Program-made: the position numbers and the translations under genes | Source: Novosphingobium sp. SG751A | GTDB lineage: Bacteria; Pseudomonadota; Alphaproteobacteria; Sphingomonadales; Sphingomonadaceae | DNA length: 64,000 nucleotides | Direction: 5' to 3' | Assembly (NCBI RefSeq): GCF_013149295.1 | Contig: NZ_JABGCB010000011.1 | Coordinates: 1 to 64,000 of the forward strand | In this document: piece by piece, positions 63,779-64,000 of the stretch | Layout of the letters: the number at the start of each line of letters is the position of its first letter | Numbering within the stretch: the first letter of the stretch is position 1 | The notes under the pieces: generated by a model | The model's database searches: none | What the model was told of the DNA's origin: nothing | The model's input: only the letters and a program-made list of their open reading frames with translations

Positions 63779-64000
63779 TCTGCGCTACTCCGGCATCCTG
63801 CGCCAGACCGGCTGTCGGGGCGTCAAGGAAGAGTCCTCTCGCGGCATCGTCAGCGCGGCTTCGGGCCAGCATGGTTTACGGGAGCTTATGCCCCGATACG
63901 GCGCACGCTTTCGGCCCATATGCCGGCCAAAGCAAGAACAATTCGCGCTTTTAAGAAGGATGGCCCGAAGGGGCATTCAGGGGATCATGTGTTGGTGCAC

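Noticed and set aside
63785..63976. 63-codon frame upstream of folE
   Set aside because: No ribosome site, no recognisable composition, and nothing to support translation.

Overview
The window is GC-rich alphaproteobacterial chromosome. Gene content and order point to Sphingomonadales, most likely Novosphingobium or a near relative. The evidence is a DivL-type pseudokinase beside tsaE, amgK/murU and addBA, the recG/sdhE/mfd neighbourhood, alphaproteobacterial RNase D and AddB types, a TorF-like porin and a large TonB-dependent receptor. The assignment is inferred from protein resemblance only.

Left end (1-8.7 kb) is accessory DNA. It holds a cut-off IS110 transposase, a frameshifted IS256 remnant, a tannase-family esterase followed by a TonB-dependent receptor (probably a take-up-and-hydrolyse pair), an AraC regulator between two wrecked MDR oxidoreductase genes, and a decayed phage-type integrase below tRNA-Met.

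From 8.9 kb on the DNA is ordered, mostly core genome. 9-18 kb: mltG, fabF and acpP, a glycosyltransferase, aspS, then rnd-oxyR-yitT. 18-27 kb: pgsA and lplT (phospholipids), an EVE-domain protein, an Fe(II)/2-oxoglutarate oxygenase, a porin, a 2-hydroxyacid dehydrogenase and recG. 27-34 kb: sdhE, mfd, two small exported proteins, an EAL phosphodiesterase and nadK. 35-45 kb: two identical tRNA-Asn genes, a PilZ protein, secA with a small exported ORF just upstream, a TonB-domain protein, an acyltransferase, and argJ-GST-inositol phosphatase-DUF1294. 45-57 kb: a minus-strand cluster read divL-tsaE-amgK-murU-addB-addA-trxA, tightly packed and mostly overlapping, joining cell-cycle control, tRNA modification, peptidoglycan recycling and double-strand-break repair. 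57-64 kb: ahcY, a peroxiredoxin, an orphan ParA-like ATPase, a beta-helix protein, a hydrolase and folE.

The most unusual non-coding signal is a family of paired palindromes (REPIN-like elements) at 18.2, 24.6, 27.6, 31.4 and 57.3 kb. Two are full composites with inverted ends, one is a collapsed solo palindrome, one is a half element and one is diverged. Stem arms differ between copies but still pair. Other leads are the small exported ORF upstream of secA (a possible secretion monitor), the tyrosine replacing the phospho-accepting histidine in the DivL-like kinase, a tannase that has lost both cysteines of its usual active-site disulfide, palindromic operators in front of the TonB receptor, and two inverted repeats between oxyR and yitT, one of which contains the yitT start codon.
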